A stretch of 64,000 nucleotides of DNA. Source: Alnus glutinosa. Lineage: Eukaryota > Streptophyta > Magnoliopsida > Fagales > Betulaceae. The notes below the pieces were generated by a model that worked only from the letters and a program-made list of their open reading frames with translations, made no database searches and was not told the DNA's origin. The translations under genes were made by a program, and so were the position numbers. The stretch covers positions 19,983,124-20,047,123 of the forward strand of contig NC_084898.1 of assembly GCF_958979055.1 (NCBI RefSeq), given 5' to 3'. This document shows, in pieces, positions 1 to 12,517 of the stretch; position 1 is the stretch's first letter, and each line of letters begins with the position of its first letter.

Positions 1-334
1 TCCAATAGCGGCGACTTTTATGTCGCCGCTATTGGTCTCTCAATAGCGGTGACTTGTATGTCACCGCTATTGGACTATCAATAGCGGCGACACACGACTT
101 TGGTGCAAAAATCACTTAGCGGCGACCAAAAAAGTTTTTGCGGCGACTTTTATCGCCGCTATTGATCACTCAATAGCGGCGACATCTTACATCGCCGCTA
201 TTGATCATTAGAGGCGGAGTATCTGCGGCTAACTTATTAGCGGCGATATGTCGCCGCTATTGATCAATAGCGGCGGAAAAAAGACTTTTAGCGGCGATAT
301 TTTGTCGCCGCTAATGATCATTTTTTTTGTAGTG
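1..334. mobile_element. CACTA transposon, one end only (non-coding subterminal repeats and terminus)
   Basis: The stretch is built from short palindromic copies of an AATAGCGGCGAC / GTCGCCGCTATT motif in both orientations. It ends in TTTTTTTTGTAGTG at 321-334, the mirror of the CACTACAAAAA terminus of CACTA elements. The next bases (AGTGGCAGAAG) are the middle of CYP82 exon 1 as read in the intact paralogue near 19,363, so the element sits inside that exon. From the paralogue the expected 3-bp target duplication is AGT (335-337). The other end and any transposase lie outside the window, so autonomy cannot be judged. The subterminal motif differs from those of the other CACTA elements here. 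Confidence 0.85.
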
Positions 335-1865
335 AGTGGCAGAAGTTAGTAAGAGATTTCATTGAGTTGAGTGGTAGGTTTGTGGTAGCAGATGCTCTTC
401 CTTACTTAAGGTGGTTGGACTTGGGAGGGTACGAGAAGGCCATGAAGCGAACTGCAAAAGAATTTGATGATGTCGTTGAAGGTTGGTTAGAAGAACATAA
501 GCAAAGGAAAGTTTCTGGTGAGGCAAAGGGACACCAAGACTTTATGGATGTGATGTTGTCTATTGTTACCGACGACGAAGGGATCTCTAATTATGATGCT
601 GATACAATCACTAAAGCTACATGTCTGGTAAGCTTTTGATGTACCCTATAACAACAAGATGCATGTTCCTTGAATATTATGAACATGCATGAATATTTCG
701 TTAAGTAGAGTGATTATCATTGATCAACTAGCTAGCTAGTATTAAATTAATAGGCATAGGCATCATAGAGTTCATAGTTGTTTGGTAACCATTTTGATCA
801 TGCATCCAAGAGAAAGATCATCAAGTCCATGACGAGAAAAATAACAATCAAATTAATATATATATATAATTGGCTTAACAATGTGAGGGAAGAAGTACCG
901 TTGGTTTATGGAAATTCTTCGTTTTAACAAAACAGAAGAAGTATATTGGTGGATATCCCTCCGTGTTATCGAGGCCTGATATGCAGGGGACGTTCAACCG
1001 TCCCCTGCAGGTCTTTTATATTAAAAAATTTGTTTTCAAATCAAAAAGTTGTCTCTGATGACATTAGAGACAACTTTTTGATTTAAAAACAAATTTTTTA
1101 ATATAAAAGGTTCCTCCGGGAATCATTTCCCCTGTGTTGTCAGGTTGTGAAACTATTTGGTTAAGATCCAAAAGCTAGTGGTCCAATATTCAAACTTTTT
1201 TTGCCTAACCATCTAAAACTTCAACTTTGGTACTTTTGCAGGCCCTTATCCTAGCGGGCACAGATACAACAACAGTAACAATGACATGGTCTCTCTCTTT
1301 GCTTCTTAACAACCGGAAAGCCCTAAAGAAAGCACAACAAGAGTTAGATGTTCAGATTGGCAGGGAGAGGCAAGTAAATGAATCCGACATAAAAAACCTG
1401 GTCTATCTCCAAGCTATCCTCAAAGAAACAATGCGTTTATACCCCGCCGCACCACTCTCTATCCCGCACGAATCCATGGAAGACAGCACTTTGGCTGGCT
1501 ATCACGTTCCAGCAGGCACACGACTTTTTGTTAATCTCTCAAAGCTCCATCGAGACCCACGTGTGTGGTCTGATCCAAATGAATTTCGGCCAGAAAGATT
1601 CCTTACAACCCATCTGGATGTTGACGCTAGGGGCCAGCATTTCGAGTTTATACCATTTGGCACCGGTAGAAGATGGTGCGCGGGAATCTCTCTTGCGTTA
1701 CAAGTTATGCAACTCACACTTGCCACCTTGTTGCACGCTTTTGAAATTACAACCCCGTCAAATGAGCCCGTGGACATGACTGAGAAAGTCGGAATTACCA
1801 ACATGAAAACCACACCACTTGAAGTCCATCTCACTCCACGCCTTCCTATCCAAGTATACGCATGA
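335..1865 (+). pseudogene. CYP82: CYP82-family cytochrome P450, copy A, 3' part, interrupted by a CACTA element
   Basis: The remainder of exon 1 is 335-627 (donor GTAAGC), the intron 628-1241 (acceptor TTGCAG) and exon 2 1242-1865, phase 0. The spliced product joins KATCL to [10 protein letters not shown], the CYP82 I-helix (oxygen-activation) motif. Exon 2 carries ExxR (KETMR), PERF and the haem loop [10 protein letters not shown], where W replaces the G of copy B. The part in view has no stop, but exon 1 is cut by the CACTA end at 334, so a normal protein is unlikely unless the element leaves. A downstream 5'-truncated transcript is possible. The family consists of ER-anchored monooxygenases of specialised metabolism; the substrate cannot be told. 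It is nearly identical to copy B, including an intronic foldback insertion absent from copy C. Confidence 0.88.
971..1129. repeat. Foldback insertion in the intron of CYP82 copy A
   Basis: A near-perfect palindrome has arms at 1014-1056 and 1066-1108 with a 9-nt loop, preceded by a small GGGGACG/CGTCCCC hairpin. Copy B has the same insertion at 19,996-20,153. Copy C has none: its intron reads straight through CCCCCGTGTTGTC, which in A and B appears on both sides as an imperfect duplication. It is probably a MITE-type insertion that predates the A/B split. I could not define clear terminal inverted repeats. Confidence 0.7.
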
Positions 1866-2126
1866 TTTGATTAGATATTTGATCATTAAAATGCAAGCTA
1901 GTATATATTTTTGGGTGTACTAATAGTACTTATATATGCATGAAAATTGGAATCATGTACCAGAGTTCTTAGACATAAAGTATCTAAATTAATATATATT
2001 ATGTTGTCTACAAAAATATATACATGGATGTATGGGCTTTGTTAAATGGAGAGGCGTCACTGGGGCGAGCCCCTCCACGTACGTGCTTCTGGAATCCTAA
2101 AGTGCTTAAAACCTAGTGTTATAAAT

Positions 2127-2161
<35 letters not shown>

Positions 2162-2782
2162 AGCTGTATTTTGTATTCTGCCATGCCCAACTAATGGGCT
2201 GTATTTTGCAATATCAATGATAAATAAGCTACATAGTCTTTTGTTTTTGTTTTTTTTAATCTTTCAATATTTGTTATAATTAAGAATCATATTAGTGGAG
2301 ATATTTATTATATATAAGAATCATATTATAAGAACCATGTCTCAGACTGACTGGGAAGCTGATAAAATGCGAGTACTTTTTGCCTTTTCTTCTGCATATT
2401 GTTCTGTTTTCTCTCTTGTTGTTTCATTATATCTGGTTTTTATATTTCGGTTTCTCTTTTCTTGTCAGTAAATGGTTTCTTGTGTTGTTTTCTGTTTGAT
2501 TTGGGGTTCTGGGTTTCTGGGATTTTGTTTTTTCAGTGTTTTGATTCTAGGTTTGATCTTTGAGCTCCATCACATTATAGTACTCAAATCACAAACAAAT
2601 TCAATCTTGAAAATCTAAACTAAGATTAACAGAAACAAAAGAATCCATTAACAAATAAATGTCTTACGACATGGCCAGCAAAATCCATTGAACAAAATTA
2701 CAAAAACATTCAAAGTTAAGACAATGCATTGTCACAAAATTACAAAAGCATTTTGTTTATACTCTCAAACTGAATTTCAAAT
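1866..2782. other. Intergenic spacer between CYP82 copy A and the F-box gene
   Basis: This is the 3' flank of the P450, with a long T tract near 2131-2159 and AT-rich DNA. It is colinear with 42,526-43,355 in unit C, and its first part with 20,894-21,337 in unit B. No gene was found. Confidence 0.7.
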
Positions 2783-5700
2783 TCAGCAGCTTTCCTCAGA
2801 CGAAGTATAAAAATCTGACGCCAGATCGCTAATTTCTTCCACCAAAATGAGAGGTTTGACTTCTTCTCGCAGCTCGAATTTTGCACACCTATAAATTGTG
2901 TTAGAAGAACATAGAGGGCCTGAATGATCCTCTGTAAAATAAACTAAAACAAACAAATTATTCTTTAACAGATAAGCTTAATTAAGCTTAAGAGCATGGA
3001 AGCAACACCAACTAGTCTCCACTCCAGAAACTAAAACATATCACATGCAACATTTATTAAAATTGCAGATTGGATATCTTTCCCATGTCTCCATAGCAAA
3101 CCTCTACCAATGCAACAATGTTCCTAACAACAGAGAGTAAAGTTGGTTTTATTGCATACAAAATCAGAAAAAAAAAAAAAAAAAATGCAGCTTAAAGTTT
3201 AATATATCATGTCATTATCGATCTTGATTAAAGCAGATATGCAATGCAAAACAGCAAAATTTTACCTTGATTTGACATCCAGCACCTCTACAATATTGTC
3301 TCCCATCACAGCATCCTTGAGCAAACTGAAGCTTGGAATACAAACAACTGCCTCAAAGTTTGATTCACTTCCACGAATCTTAAAATACTTGTGTTCTTCT
3401 CTTGAAGGGTCATAATAAAGCAGGTAGTTGCGAGCATGGTACATCAGTATTGCTCCATTCTTAAACTTCTTCAATGGATGATATAAACTATGAGGCCATC
3501 GTTGTTCAGTCTAAGTATTGATAGAAAATACTTTAGTCCAAGATTCTCGAACCCCATGCTTCTTCATCGCCCATATGCAAACATGGCCAAACTCAGCAGC
3601 ATCACATATGTAATGTCCGGGGCATTACTTAATATTTAGAGTATAAAATTTGAGTAAATAATTTATTAAAATTAATTTAGTGTCATTAAAAATATAAAGG
3701 AATATTTTTAGGTCCAAAGAAATAGAAAAGAAAAAGAAATTATAAAAGAAAATAGAATAAAAATGAAATTATAAAAGAAATTAGGAAAGAAAATTGAAAA
3801 GAAAAAAAATGAAAGGGCCAAGTGGCCCTTCACAAAAGAATAAAAGCAACAAAGAAAAAAAAAAAGAAAGAAAAGGAAAGGGCCTTCAGAGTTCAGACCC
3901 GAGAGATAGGAAGGAAAAGGGTGGGGGAGGATTTTTCGTAGAAAATCTTTGATCTACGAAGATCTAACCGTTCAAACTCAAATCCGACTTCGGTAACATG
4001 ATCTACGAAGCCCGATCTACGTTTCAACCAATTGGTTTGAGGTATTTTCACAAACTCTTGGTCTTTGAGATTTTAGATTAAATCTAAAGATATATGAGTT
4101 TAATTTTATGTGTTCTTAGGATTTGTTATAAGGAGCTTGCTAAACACTCTCCAAGTGTTGGATTTACATTTGTTGGAATTTTTGGTGAGTTTCTTCAAAC
4201 CCTAACTTTTGAGTATTTAATTTTAATTGAGTTTTTATGTTATAAACCCTTAATAAAAGCTACTGGATTAATAATATTGTGTTTAGGGTAGTGTTTTATA
4301 AATTATGATTTAAAGTTTAGCAACCCTAATTTCATAGGTTAAATTAATTTGGAGGTTTTTAAGTGATTAAAATTTAGATAGTTAAATTATGTTAAAATGT
4401 TAGTAATTGATGTAAAAAGATTTATGAACATATTATTAGAGTTAATGATATTGAAAAAATTTTAGTGAGAAAATATTTAGAGATTAGTGAATATAATTTT
4501 AGGGTTAATATTATTGTGACGACCCATTTTTTTTTTTTTTAAAACATACATAAATGGTTCTTCATAGTGGTACGACTACTTGTCGCTCAGCCAACATAAC
4601 GTACACGTTCCATAACATGTACCTGATATTCAGAGTTACATCTAACACAGCGGAATATAATTATCAATATGCAACGGAACACATATCCTAAGCGGAAATA
4701 CGTCTAATACATAACTGTTAATTACAACAACAAGAGCCATTTACGAGTCTATCTATTTAAGGTTTATAAAACATATTACACTAATTACATACAAAAATAC
4801 GGGCTCAATAAATACATAAGCCCCATAAAACAAGAGCCATAAAAATAGAATACCCAAAATACGGACTACCCATGAGTCCATAACTTATGACTGTCGCGAT
4901 GTACTCCAATCATAGCATCTCATACGCTAGGTGAACGAGTCAATATCTATATCCGCAGAACCTGCAACCAAAGCATCAATGTCTGTACGGTTGCGGGGGT
5001 TGCCACATCCATACAGGTGGAATTATGAGCCCACCGCCTTAGCATAAATAATTACACTAAGACCTCAGAGGTATACCATTCACTGAGTTTTCGCAAAGAA
5101 CCAACTTTTCTTTATTTTAGTCTTGCGAGCACTATAACAGATACCAATTTATAAACTTTTGTTTGAAAACCCCCATAGTTGATTTAGCAAACACCGACTA
5201 ATAGAAAACATTTAACGGTCAAGCACTCATGTGGCTTCCTCAACATCATGATTTCACCACAGAGTTCTCACTAATGAAATGAATTTAGTGTTTTCTTACA
5301 AACCATCACTCGCTTTGCAACCTTTCACATGTCAATTTCTATTGAATATGAAGAAGCGCACGACAAGTAAAGGGTCGCAAACAAGTTTGCAATAGAGAAA
5401 TACGAGGAAATGTCATGGATACCCGCTAAAATTAGAAGACATTATGACCGATTACATGACGAACTCACATTTAACACTAGGGACAACTCAATATATCCCG
5501 AATTGAGCACATCCCTATTGCTCAAAGTGTTACATGTTTCGCATTGGCGACACCTTGCATTTCACAAAATCACCAATTTGAAACACAAATTTGCGGCGAT
5601 ATTTTTCCGCATAGCTTTCCATCACTATGTAGTGAATATCCACTTTGAACGAGTGTAATATTCCCTAGAATCATGTACCACCTCAAAGCTCGATGATCGT

Positions 5701-6299
5701 TTCACACCAACTTCATGCCAAATGAAATGACGATCCATGTTCGCGTCCAGATGACATTACATGCGATACAGCGTTTACAACTACTAACAAATATCATGAC
5801 CAACTCCATGGATTCCCACACGCATAACTTGAGCATAGCCTCGAGTGTTTAAATAAATCTCTTGGATTAGCCGTCCGCTTGCGGAGGGTTCACTGAGCTA
5901 GCATTCCGAATACACTTTGAGTCAATCTCGCTATCACGAGATTTCTACTTAGTGCTTTAGCCGTGACAGTGGGTTAAGTTTCACATTAGGACATCTTGTC
6001 ATCAAGATCTCCTAGCACAATAAGCCATCAACGTTCCCTCATGTCTCTGTCTCTTAACACCGAGTGCATCAAGACTTGGGTGTTAAGTGTGTGTTTCACA
6101 CGCACTACACCATCAAGGCATCGTCCACAAAATAGTAGAGCATAGATAATAGCTACCAACTCCAAACCATGATGAGAACATCGCTACTCATGATCCACAG
6201 TTGACAAGTAGCATAGGTTACATCCCTGTTATTACACAAGGGTGCATCCCCGCCTATCGTCGTGTATCTGTGCAAACCGTATACCCAACAATTTTCATG

Positions 6300-6760
6300 G
6301 GTAGTTTAAGCACAGGTGCAATTGTGTGTTCTTACTCTCGTGAGTTGGCTACAAGTCCATTCTCGTTCATTACATAAGCCAAGAATGACACTTTCTCCAT
6401 CAAAGCTCACCTCTCGTGAGCTTAAAGAAGAATCCAGTTTTACTAAGCACTTCCAACACTGATACCAAGTGTCTTCCATGCACGACACAATTAGTCGCAT
6501 AGACTAACTTGTCGACGTTACACTCAACGAATCACCAATCTAGGTATTCATGGAACACTTGACTCATCAAGTCCATAAATATAAATGGTGTATACGTCAG
6601 TCTGAATGGTATCACCAAAAACTCATAATGGTCATACCATATTCGAGTCGCTGACTTTGGCACATTTTCTTTCGCACCAAAAGTCAATGGTATCTCGGAA
6701 GAAAGTCAATCTCCCAAGAATACCGAAGCTCTATGAGTTAACAGAACAAGTTGTTAGTTT
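6300..6760 (-). pseudogene. Reverse-transcriptase remnant (Ty3/gypsy fossil)
   Basis: The minus-strand translation contains a recognisable match to the gypsy RT core around HYEFLV.PF, followed by an FMDLM...VFHEYLD-like stretch. This is the usual order in Ty3/gypsy RT. The region is heavily degraded. Protease, RNase H and integrase were not recognised. Confidence 0.55.
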
Positions 6761-7843
6761 TCTTTATGGAGAACACATCCTAGATTGTCGCTAGGTTTAG
6801 CACCCTATGCATCCTCGCATAGACTCGCGACTGAAGTGGAGACATCTGAACTATCCGGATGTTCCCAACTTGGACTCGACATGAGCTTGGCTTAGACATG
6901 AGCTTGGCTTAGACATAAGCCAAACACAAGTATACACTCTCGAACATTCATCATTGTTGAACGTCAAAGAAGAATTGCGGAGTAATCTCGCAAACTAGAC
7001 CCGCAAGGTTCGGACTCTCTATACTATGGGGTAGGAATATAACTACCCACTCGTGATTATCTACATTCACTTCTACTCTTTGATCGTCAATCCATTCCAA
7101 ATTGACACCAAAGTCTTAACGAGTTAATATCGTAGTTCAACATGGTAAGCTTCATTGTTTAGCATGTCGAACACCAAAATCCTATATGCATGGCATTAAA
7201 ACTCAACACATTACATGTTGAAGCTAAATATGCAAACATTGGAACTCTACACGTATAACACTGCTAGTTTCGCTGGCAGAGTCTTTTCTCTAATACCAAT
7301 GGCACATTTGTCCACACACTCCCTATAAGCGAAGGCGTCATCAATATGAGTAGCCACACATAAGTTCTAATCTAAAGGTTCCATGGTCAATTTGCATAAC
7401 TTACAAATGGAAATGAGACAATGGTGGACAACTTAACATATCAAACTAAATGAGTTAAACGCCGTAGCTCATCATGTCAAACACTAGAGCTAGCAATGTC
7501 ACCACCCATATAATGCTAAGGCAATGACCTCTATGTTTATTGTGGACAAATGCGTCACCAATGGAAATGGTCACGCACGTTGATTTTAAAGGTTTGGTGC
7601 TCATTATGCATGTAATCATGCATAATGAGATATATGAATGGATAAAACTCCAATAAGCCGAATGCACACAATGCTACAACATAAAAGTATAATACATGTA
7701 GCAGCATTGACAGCATTTGTTATGGTTGGACGGACTTCAGCATTACTCGGTGTGAGTGGGCACACCATACTTGAGCAAACTGTCTCAGCTGATAGTTGTC
7801 CGTTAAATGTACTTGACTTTGACGGCAAAAAGTTGGTGACCCC

Positions 7844-8214
7844 TTATGGAATGGTCTCCTCAACCATATTTACAACGTGCCCTAGATCTTCTACGACATA
7901 TATCCAAGTGTAGCTCCCACACTCTACACTAGCAACGCAAGAGTTGCTTTGAGTTAAAGCGGCTAACGAGGGACATAGCTTTATAAGGTGGCCAAGTCTA
8001 CCACATCGAAAGCATACCCGTGATTCAACACGACACATACACCAAAGTGTAGTTTCCCACAATTGGTGCACCGCGTGACATCGAAGTGGCTCGCAAAGGC
8101 ATCCTCTTCTCCAAGGAACTTAGAGCCACAACCAATAAGTTGCTTCTTCGACGGAGAGGAAGCATGAGCTCCCAATGGCATTGACCATTTTCTACTCAAA
8201 TAATTCGTGGTCAA
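7844..8214 (-). pseudogene. gag remnant with zinc knuckle (Ty3/gypsy fossil)
   Basis: The minus strand shows a CX2CX4HX4C zinc knuckle (CFRCGRLGHLIKLCP) preceded by CTNCGKLHFGVC. This pairing is typical of the C-terminal part of gag in plant chromovirus-like gypsy elements. It lies next to the tRNA-Met primer site, as expected for gag. It is broken and not contiguous. Confidence 0.65.
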
Positions 8215-9360
8215 AGGTCCAGCAATGAGGGATGCCTAAAACCACCACTAACGAACAATTTCGTTAATAGAGGGGATGAGGTAGAGATGCCTAAAATCAC
8301 ATCCACCTCACACACCCATGCAATGCACCTATGACGCTTATTCTAAACCGTTCCCCATTTAAGCGATATACTCTACACTATCACATTGGAGTTAACTTAT
8401 AATGTGAAAGTAAGAGATATGGAGTGTTACATTGTAATTTCCTATGAAGCGTTTAAAATTTCCTATAGCTCTTTTGTTACACTTAAACTCTGACACAATC
8501 CTAAGTATCCGCTTTCCGCTTTTCCTAAAAACCCTAGAGCTAACTGCTTTGATACCATATGCTGTGACGACCTATTTTTTTTTTTTTAAAACATACATAA
8601 ATGGATCTTCACAGTGGCACGACTACTTGTCGCTTAGCCAACATAACGTACACGTTCCATAACATGTACCTGATATTCAGAGTTACATCTAACACAGCGG
8701 AATATAATTATCAATATGCAACGGAACACATATCATAAGCGAAAATACATCTAATACATAACTGTTAATTACAACAACGAGAGCCATTTACGAGTCTATC
8801 TATTTAAGGTTTATAAAACATATTACACTAATTACATACTAAAATACGGGCTCAATAAATACATAAGCCACATAAAACAAGAGCCATAAAAATAGAATGC
8901 CCAAAATACGGACTACCCATGAGTCCATAACTTATGACTGTCGCGATGTGCTCCAATCATAGCATCTCATACACTAGGTGAACAAGTCAATATCTATATC
9001 CGCAGAACCTGCAACCAAAGCATCAATGTCTGTACGGTTGCGGGGGTTGTCGCATCCGTACAGGTGGAATTATGAGCCCACCGCATTAACATAAATAATT
9101 ACACTAAGACCTCAGAGGCATACCATTCACTGAGTTTTCGCAAAGAACCAACTTTTCTTTATTTTAGTCTTGCGAGCACTATAACAACTACCAATTTATA
9201 AACTTTTGTTTGAAAACCCCCATAACTGATTTAGCAAACACCGAGTAATAGAAAACATTTAAAACATACTATGTAGCTGCGAACACATATAGAAGTTCCA
9301 GTCATCCCACCTTGGAAACAACTACATATCTTCTCACCTACTATAAAACTATTATATTTT

Positions 9361-9700
9361 GTGGCTCAAATGTACAAAGAAACAGCATTGCTAGGTGTGA
9401 TAACTTCATGTCAAAAGACACTTACATTACCAGTAGCGTACAGTCTAGGTACATCAAGCATAAAATAATGGTGGCTCAAATGTACAAAGAAACAGCATTG
9501 CCAGATGTAGGTAACTTCATGTCAAAAGACACTTACATTACCCAATCCAGTAGCGTACAGTCTAGGTACATTAAGCTTAAAACAATGGCATCTTACTCAG
9601 CAATACAAAGAAACAGCATTGCCAGATGTAGGTAACTTCATGTCAAAAGATACTTACGTTACCCAATCCAGTAGCGTACAATCTAGGTATACTAAAGCTC
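9361..9700. repeat. About three tandem copies of a ~110-116-bp unit inside the LTR
   Basis: The repeated landmarks are ACAAAGAAACAGCATTG, CTTCATGTCAAAAGA and CAGTAGCGTACA. Copies start near 9,361, 9,471 and 9,587. Confidence 0.75.
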
Positions 9701-9794
9701 GATTCCTTTAAATCATGCAACAAGAAATATATATATATCATAAAAACGATACAAACAAACACACTAAGATATATGTATGCATATGCCAAGCGAA

Positions 9795-9930
9795 CGGGGA
9801 CTGTATCCCAAAGGGACAGGGACCGTATCCCAAAGGACAAAGACCGTATCCCATATTAACGTCGAGTCCGTAACTCCAAAGAACAAGGACCGTATCCCAA
9901 AGAACAGGGACCGTATCCCAAGGTTTGTGT
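9795..9930. repeat. Minisatellite of GGGACCGTATCCCAAAG-like units in the LTR
   Basis: Five imperfect units of about 17-18 bp contain ACCGTATCCCA. The middle of the array is interrupted by a short unrelated spacer. Confidence 0.7.
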
Positions 9931-11722
9931 CGTTAAGCACACTATGCATCATGTCCCCCCTTTATAACTCACACTAAAAATCACAATAATTTATAATGCA
10001 ACCCTAGTCTACAAAATTCCCAACCATATCCTAGAGTCACACCATTTATTCAAACTCCACATATCATATACGTACTTCAACATTATCATAATTTCAATAT
10101 ACTCAAAAGTACTCAAATCATCCAAAACAGATATATTCAACATACAGTTGGTTCATATTTATAAAACAATATATATTTTTCAATTCATCATATATAAAAA
10201 TAATACTTCTCAGTGAGTAGAAGACTCACTTGGCTGCATGGATATTAAGCACTAGGTCTCCTAGACTTCACCATGCAATGCATTACTGTAAAAACAATAC
10301 ATTGCACATTATTGACAATTTTTAATATTAGACTCACATTTAGCTCTTAAATTGATCAAGAGCTAACCCATAGAAAACCCATAATATTTCTAGAGTTCCC
10401 AAATATTTACCCATAATCCTAGACACTAACTAAACTCAATTAACACTAACCCAAAGTATTCACTAAGGGTTAGATATTTAAAACTCCATTTAATTATTTA
10501 CTCATAATATTAATTACTAACTTATCATTATTTCCACTAACCCATAAATTATTTTCACTAATACTTTTATAATAATATTAGCCCTAAAATTATATTTGCT
10601 AATCTCTAAATTATTTCTCACTAACATTTTATCAATATTATTAACTCTAATATTATGTTCATAAATTTTTTTACATCAATTACTAACATATTAACATAAT
10701 TTAACTATCTAAATTTTAATCACTTAAATTAATTTAACCCATCAAATTAGGGTTTCCAAAATTAACTCATTATTTATAAAATATTAACTTAATCACAATA
10801 ACTATTAATCTCACCAACATAAACACTAATATATTTAAAATAACATTAATCCATAGAATTATGAATTAAATGAACTTACTTAAAAATTTACCCAAATAAT
10901 ACCCGGTGTTTGGGGAATCTTTGCAAGCTCCAAATAACACAAAGCCTAAAGAAAACACTATATCAAACTCATATTTTGCTGGATTTAACCAAAAATTTCA
11001 AAATATGAATTTAGCTATTTACCTCAAAACGATCGGTAGAAACGTAGATCGAACTTTGTAGATCACGTTACCGAAGTCGGATTTGAGTTTGGACGGTTGG
11101 ATCTTCGTAGATCATGAATTTTGTAGAAAAACCCCAAAGAGTACAAAAGAGAGAGGCATTCTGCCTCTTTCTTTTTTTCTCTCCCATGAGATAAGGCGCA
11201 AGCGCCTTATCATCCTTTTCTTCTTCTTTTTTTATTATTTTTGTTTTTCTTTGGGAAGGGCCATCTGGCCCTTCCTTCCTTCTTTTGATATGTGTTCCGC
11301 TACACATTGATATTTATATTCCGCTGTGTTAGATGTAAATATGAATATCAGGTACATGTTATGGAATGTGTACGTTATGTTGGCTGAGCGACAGGTAGTC
11401 GTGCCACTGTAAAGATCCATTTATGTATGTTTTAAATAAATAAAAAAAATGGGTCGTCACAACATATGCAGAGATGACCATTTAAAACACCTATGCTTAT
11501 GAGCTTTATATCCTTTCTACCAAATAAGTTATACTTAAGTGGGGGAGCTGGAATTAATTGGAATTGCTCATTATAAACGTCAAAAGAAACAATTTTGAAA
11601 TCCGCCTTCGTGAATTCAGGACGAAACCAATGAACTGCACCATTCAGGTAGGTGGGAAATTTTATTCCATATAGCATGAAGGGAGCAAATGCCACACTTC
11701 TCCACGATCTAGTCCCAAGTGT

Positions 11723-12013
11723 GTGTATCTCAGCCACCTTATCGCCATACTCTTTCCTCCCACTAATGGGATCACAAATCTGTTGAGTGAAAATTCTTAT
11801 CACCTTATATTGTTTAGTTCTTGGACTGAAGCCCAGACAAGAATCAATTTTCTCTCTAGGTTTCTCAACCTTGCTTGCTTCTGGAAGTTTGATGAATTCT
11901 CCAGTCATTGGATTGCATACAACAACAGGGTTGTTTTGTTTGGGTTCGGACAAGCAAAGCAACCCTTCACACGGGTTCACTATGCCAAACTTGTGATCTT
12001 TGCGGTTTTTTGA
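11723..12013 (+). other. No separate gene: antisense open frame over the F-box exon
   Basis: This plus-strand frame exists in both F-box copies because the coding sequence opposite it is conserved. It has no independent support and is listed only to prevent its being read as a gene. Confidence 0.6.
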
Positions 12014-12517
12014 GGCAATGAAACACTTCTTCTTGCTTACTCCACCTTTAGGATTAAGCTTCACACTAGCAGTGACGTCATCTCTGCTGTTGAGTACCAT
12101 CTTGGCATCACGTAATGGAAGCTTAACTTTGGTGACAAGTTCCATGTTCACATGAAGGTCACACTGAGGGCAACCGGTATCACAAAATAAACACCCCAGA
12201 TCGAAATTTTCATGTTCAAGCTCAACAAGGTGGATGGTTCTTGAAACACGTTTAGGATCATTGATTCGAATCAGGAGACAAGCACGTGCTTTTCTAGAGG
12301 ACAAATTAGCAAATTTGGAACTGGATATACGATTGCGCCAAGGTTTGCATACGCACCTGCAAATGAGAATTGTCTTCTTAGGAAGTTGAAGCAGAATTGT
12401 GAGAAAGATGGGTTCTGGGAGATCTGTTATGCTTCGAATTCTTTCATTGGAAACTTCCTCTGCTTCCTTGTTGCCATTTTGGGCATCAGAGGCTGTTGAA
12501 CTTCTTTTTCTTTTCAT

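Larger units (their letters stand above)
4515..11283 (-). mobile_element. Inner Ty3/gypsy element, minus orientation, degraded (fossil)
   Basis: Two long repeats start TGTGACGACC, at about 4,515 and 8,562, and are alike for about 700 bp. They read as the 3' parts of LTRs in minus orientation. Just left of the second is the complement of an initiator-tRNA-Met primer site (TTTGATACCA near 8,551). Between them the minus strand holds gag and reverse-transcriptase remnants. A further LTR segment at about 10,400-11,283 is an inverted match to 3,609-4,514. Internal DNA is only about 3.3 kb, so much of pol is missing. It carries many breaks and looks old. Confidence 0.7.
3609..11461. mobile_element. 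Ty3/gypsy LTR-type insertion in F-box copy A, nested and rearranged (fossil)
   Basis: The insertion starts TGTAATGTCC and ends GTCGTCACA. It is flanked by the 5-bp duplication ACATA (3,604-3,608 and 11,462-11,466), and the uninterrupted site is in F-box copy C near 44,165. Both outer ends are in + orientation and look like the start and finish of a single LTR, that is, a solo LTR or LTR remnant. A related element in - orientation lies within it. The inner junctions lack matching duplications, so the block has been rearranged or partly deleted. It is broken beyond any expectation of activity. Confidence 0.8.
2783..12517 (-). pseudogene. F-box protein gene with FBA-type C-terminus, copy A, split by an LTR element
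   Basis: Exon 1 begins at ATG 12,517 and runs to 11,467, is interrupted by the LTR element (3,609-11,461), and resumes at 3,608-3,266. The intron is 3,265-2,889 (donor GTAAAA, acceptor TTATAG) and exon 2 is 2,888-2,783. Without the insertion the coding length is 1,500 nt, or 499 aa. The F-box is at about residues 29-70 (TDLPEPIFLTILLQLP, then CRCVCKPWRN). An F-box-associated region follows, with GLLCLSE, VVVCNPMTGE, LGFSPRTKQYKVIRIF and GAVHWF. The family supplies substrate receptors of SCF ubiquitin ligases; the target is unknown. Besides the insertion, codon 3,511-3,513 is TAG where copy C has GAG. It resembles the At3g07870 group, by memory only. Confidence 0.88.
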
